Source: Actinomycetes bacterium
Lineage (GTDB): Bacteria > Actinomycetota > Coriobacteriia > Coriobacteriales > Eggerthellaceae
DNA length: 13,472 bases
Direction of reading: 5' to 3'
Assembly (NCBI GenBank): GCA_023403475.1
Contig: JAEYEL010000041.1
Span: 1 to 13,472 of the forward strand
Position numbers and translations under genes: made by a program. The notes below the pieces were generated by a model that had not been told where the DNA came from, made no database searches, and saw only the letters and a list, made by a program, of their open reading frames with translations. Shown here piece by piece: positions 12,632 to 13,472 of this stretch (within the stretch, counting starts at the first letter, position 1; every line of letters begins with the position of its first letter).

Positions 12632-13472
12632 ATGTCTGAACGCTCACGTGAAAAAATCGCGCTCGTCGTTTTCGCGCTGCTCGTCGTTTTCGCAGGATGC
12701 TGCCTTGTGGGTTACATCTTCGCAGGCCATTCGTGGAACGTGGCGGCGACGAACATAGACGATACGTTCGGAAGCCTTGACGGTTACACGGTCATCGCCT
12801 ACGCCGGCACGGTTGACAAAGAAGCTGCCGATGCGGACGGTTCCGCTGCGAACAAAGGCGAGGGCTATGTGGGGGCGGGGAAGTTCGCGCCTTCGAAGCC
12901 CGAAGACGAGCCGAGCCTTTCAAAGGGCGGGAACCCTGAGGACGGATCGAATCCTGAGGGCGAAACGGGCTCTGAGGACGGAGCGGATTCCGGGAATACA
13001 TCGGACATGGGGGGAAAAGATACTGCGGGAAGAGAAGATCGCTCCGCGGAAAACGAAGGCTCTGCCCGAGATGTTGATGCATCGGGCGCGGATTCCGCAA
13101 AAGCGCTTGTCGAGAAGGTGGGTACTCTCAAGAAAAGCGGGAAGCGCACGTGGGTTTCAGCTGCGCAGGTGCAGCAGAGCTACGAAGACAAGGGCGCGAC
13201 GGTGTTCGTCCTCGATACCAAGAACCCGGGGAAATACAGCGAGGGCGTCATCCTCAAAAAAGATGGACACCGCTTCGGGGTGTTCAGCCTCGACAAGCCC
13301 ATAACGCATCTGAATTTGAGGCGCCTCGTTGCCTACTTTGAGAACCACAAGGTAGACTTTATCGTAGCTGTCGTGGCGGACAGCGAGCTTCTGAAGGAAA
13401 AGGACGGTATCGACATCGTCATCTCGACCCAAGACGAGGGTCTGTTCTCCATGGGCGAAACAAGGAAAGGGA
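12632..13472 (+). CDS. Membrane-anchored protein of unknown function, 3' end outside window
   Basis: The frame is open from the ATG to the end of the window (280 residues seen). Residues 9-32 are a single hydrophobic anchor (starting IALVVFALLVV) after a short charged start, so the rest probably lies outside the membrane. FAGCC inside it is a poor lipobox, and the hydrophobic run continues past the cysteines. Residues about 62-155 are a low-complexity linker rich in Asp, Glu, Gly and Ser. From about 156 a folded domain begins. Its pattern of a strand GHRFGVFSLD, a helix LRRLVAYFENHKVDFIVAVV and GIDIVISTQDE recalls the second half of 5'-nucleotidase-type metallophosphatases, but the expected histidines (as in GH.H) are missing. 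That likeness is weak inference; I do not recognise the family. Confidence 0.75.
   Translation, partial: MSERSREKIALVVFALLVVFAGCCLVGYIFAGHSWNVAATNIDDTFGSLDGYTVIAYAGTVDKEAADADGSAANKGEGYVGAGKFAPSKPEDEPSLSKGGNPEDGSNPEGETGSEDGADSGNTSDMGGKDTAGREDRSAENEGSARDVDASGADSAKALVEKVGTLKKSGKRTWVSAAQVQQSYEDKGATVFVLDTKNPGKYSEGVILKKDGHRFGVFSLDKPITHLNLRRLVAYFENHKVDFIVAVVADSELLKEKDGIDIVISTQDEGLFSMGETRKG

Noticed and set aside
12648..12703. Last protein as a lipoprotein
   Set aside because: FAGC has Phe at the position where Leu, Val or Ile is expected, and the hydrophobic run continues beyond the cysteines, so a membrane anchor is more likely.

Overview
All genes seen lie on the + strand; I found no credible gene on the minus strand. 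The window is GC-rich, with strong GGAGG-type ribosome sites, a gene order like that of Gram-positive bacteria (rplS, rnhB, yraN, comM, dprA, trmFO, xerC, then uvrA), a LexA-type box of the Gram-positive form near uvrA, and two genes whose -10 box lies so close to the start codon that leaderless mRNA is likely. With the unusually free use of ATA isoleucine codons in a GC-rich genome, this points to an actinobacterium, and I favour the Coriobacteriia (Eggerthellaceae-like: Eggerthella, Gordonibacter, Slackia and relatives). The taxonomic placement is inference; no rRNA is present.

Layout. 1-1165: the end of an ABC transporter operon of the nitrate/sulfonate/taurine type (ATPase tail, then permease), closed by a probable terminator at 1269-1295. 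1309-1807: rplS (ribosomal protein L19) as a single-gene unit with a good promoter and a textbook UUCG-loop terminator. 1955-2752: rnhB (RNase HII). 2753-3117: a 365-base gap with several small hairpins and a stem that buries the yraN start codon. 3118-6019: yraN, comM and dprA, with start and stop codons overlapping, one translationally coupled operon for DNA processing and uptake. 6161-8516: trmFO (tRNA m5U54 methylation) and xerC (chromosome dimer resolution), overlapping by 11 bases. 8517-8738: a control region with a 22-base-period direct repeat, a LexA-type box and a -10 box. 8739-11627: uvrA (excision repair). 11628-11985: tandem repeats of two kinds and no gene. 11986-12519: a GNAT acetyltransferase. 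12520-12631: a large palindrome abutting a perfect TATAAT. 12632 to the end: a membrane-anchored protein of unknown function that runs off the window.

Most of the window is core genome: translation (rplS, trmFO), DNA replication and repair (rnhB, uvrA, xerC) and DNA uptake (comM, dprA). I see no mobile element, CRISPR array, tRNA or rRNA. I did not find a clearly new multi-gene system. The unexplained signals are in the gaps: the yraN leader, the repeat patches on both sides of uvrA, and the last gene with its palindromic promoter.
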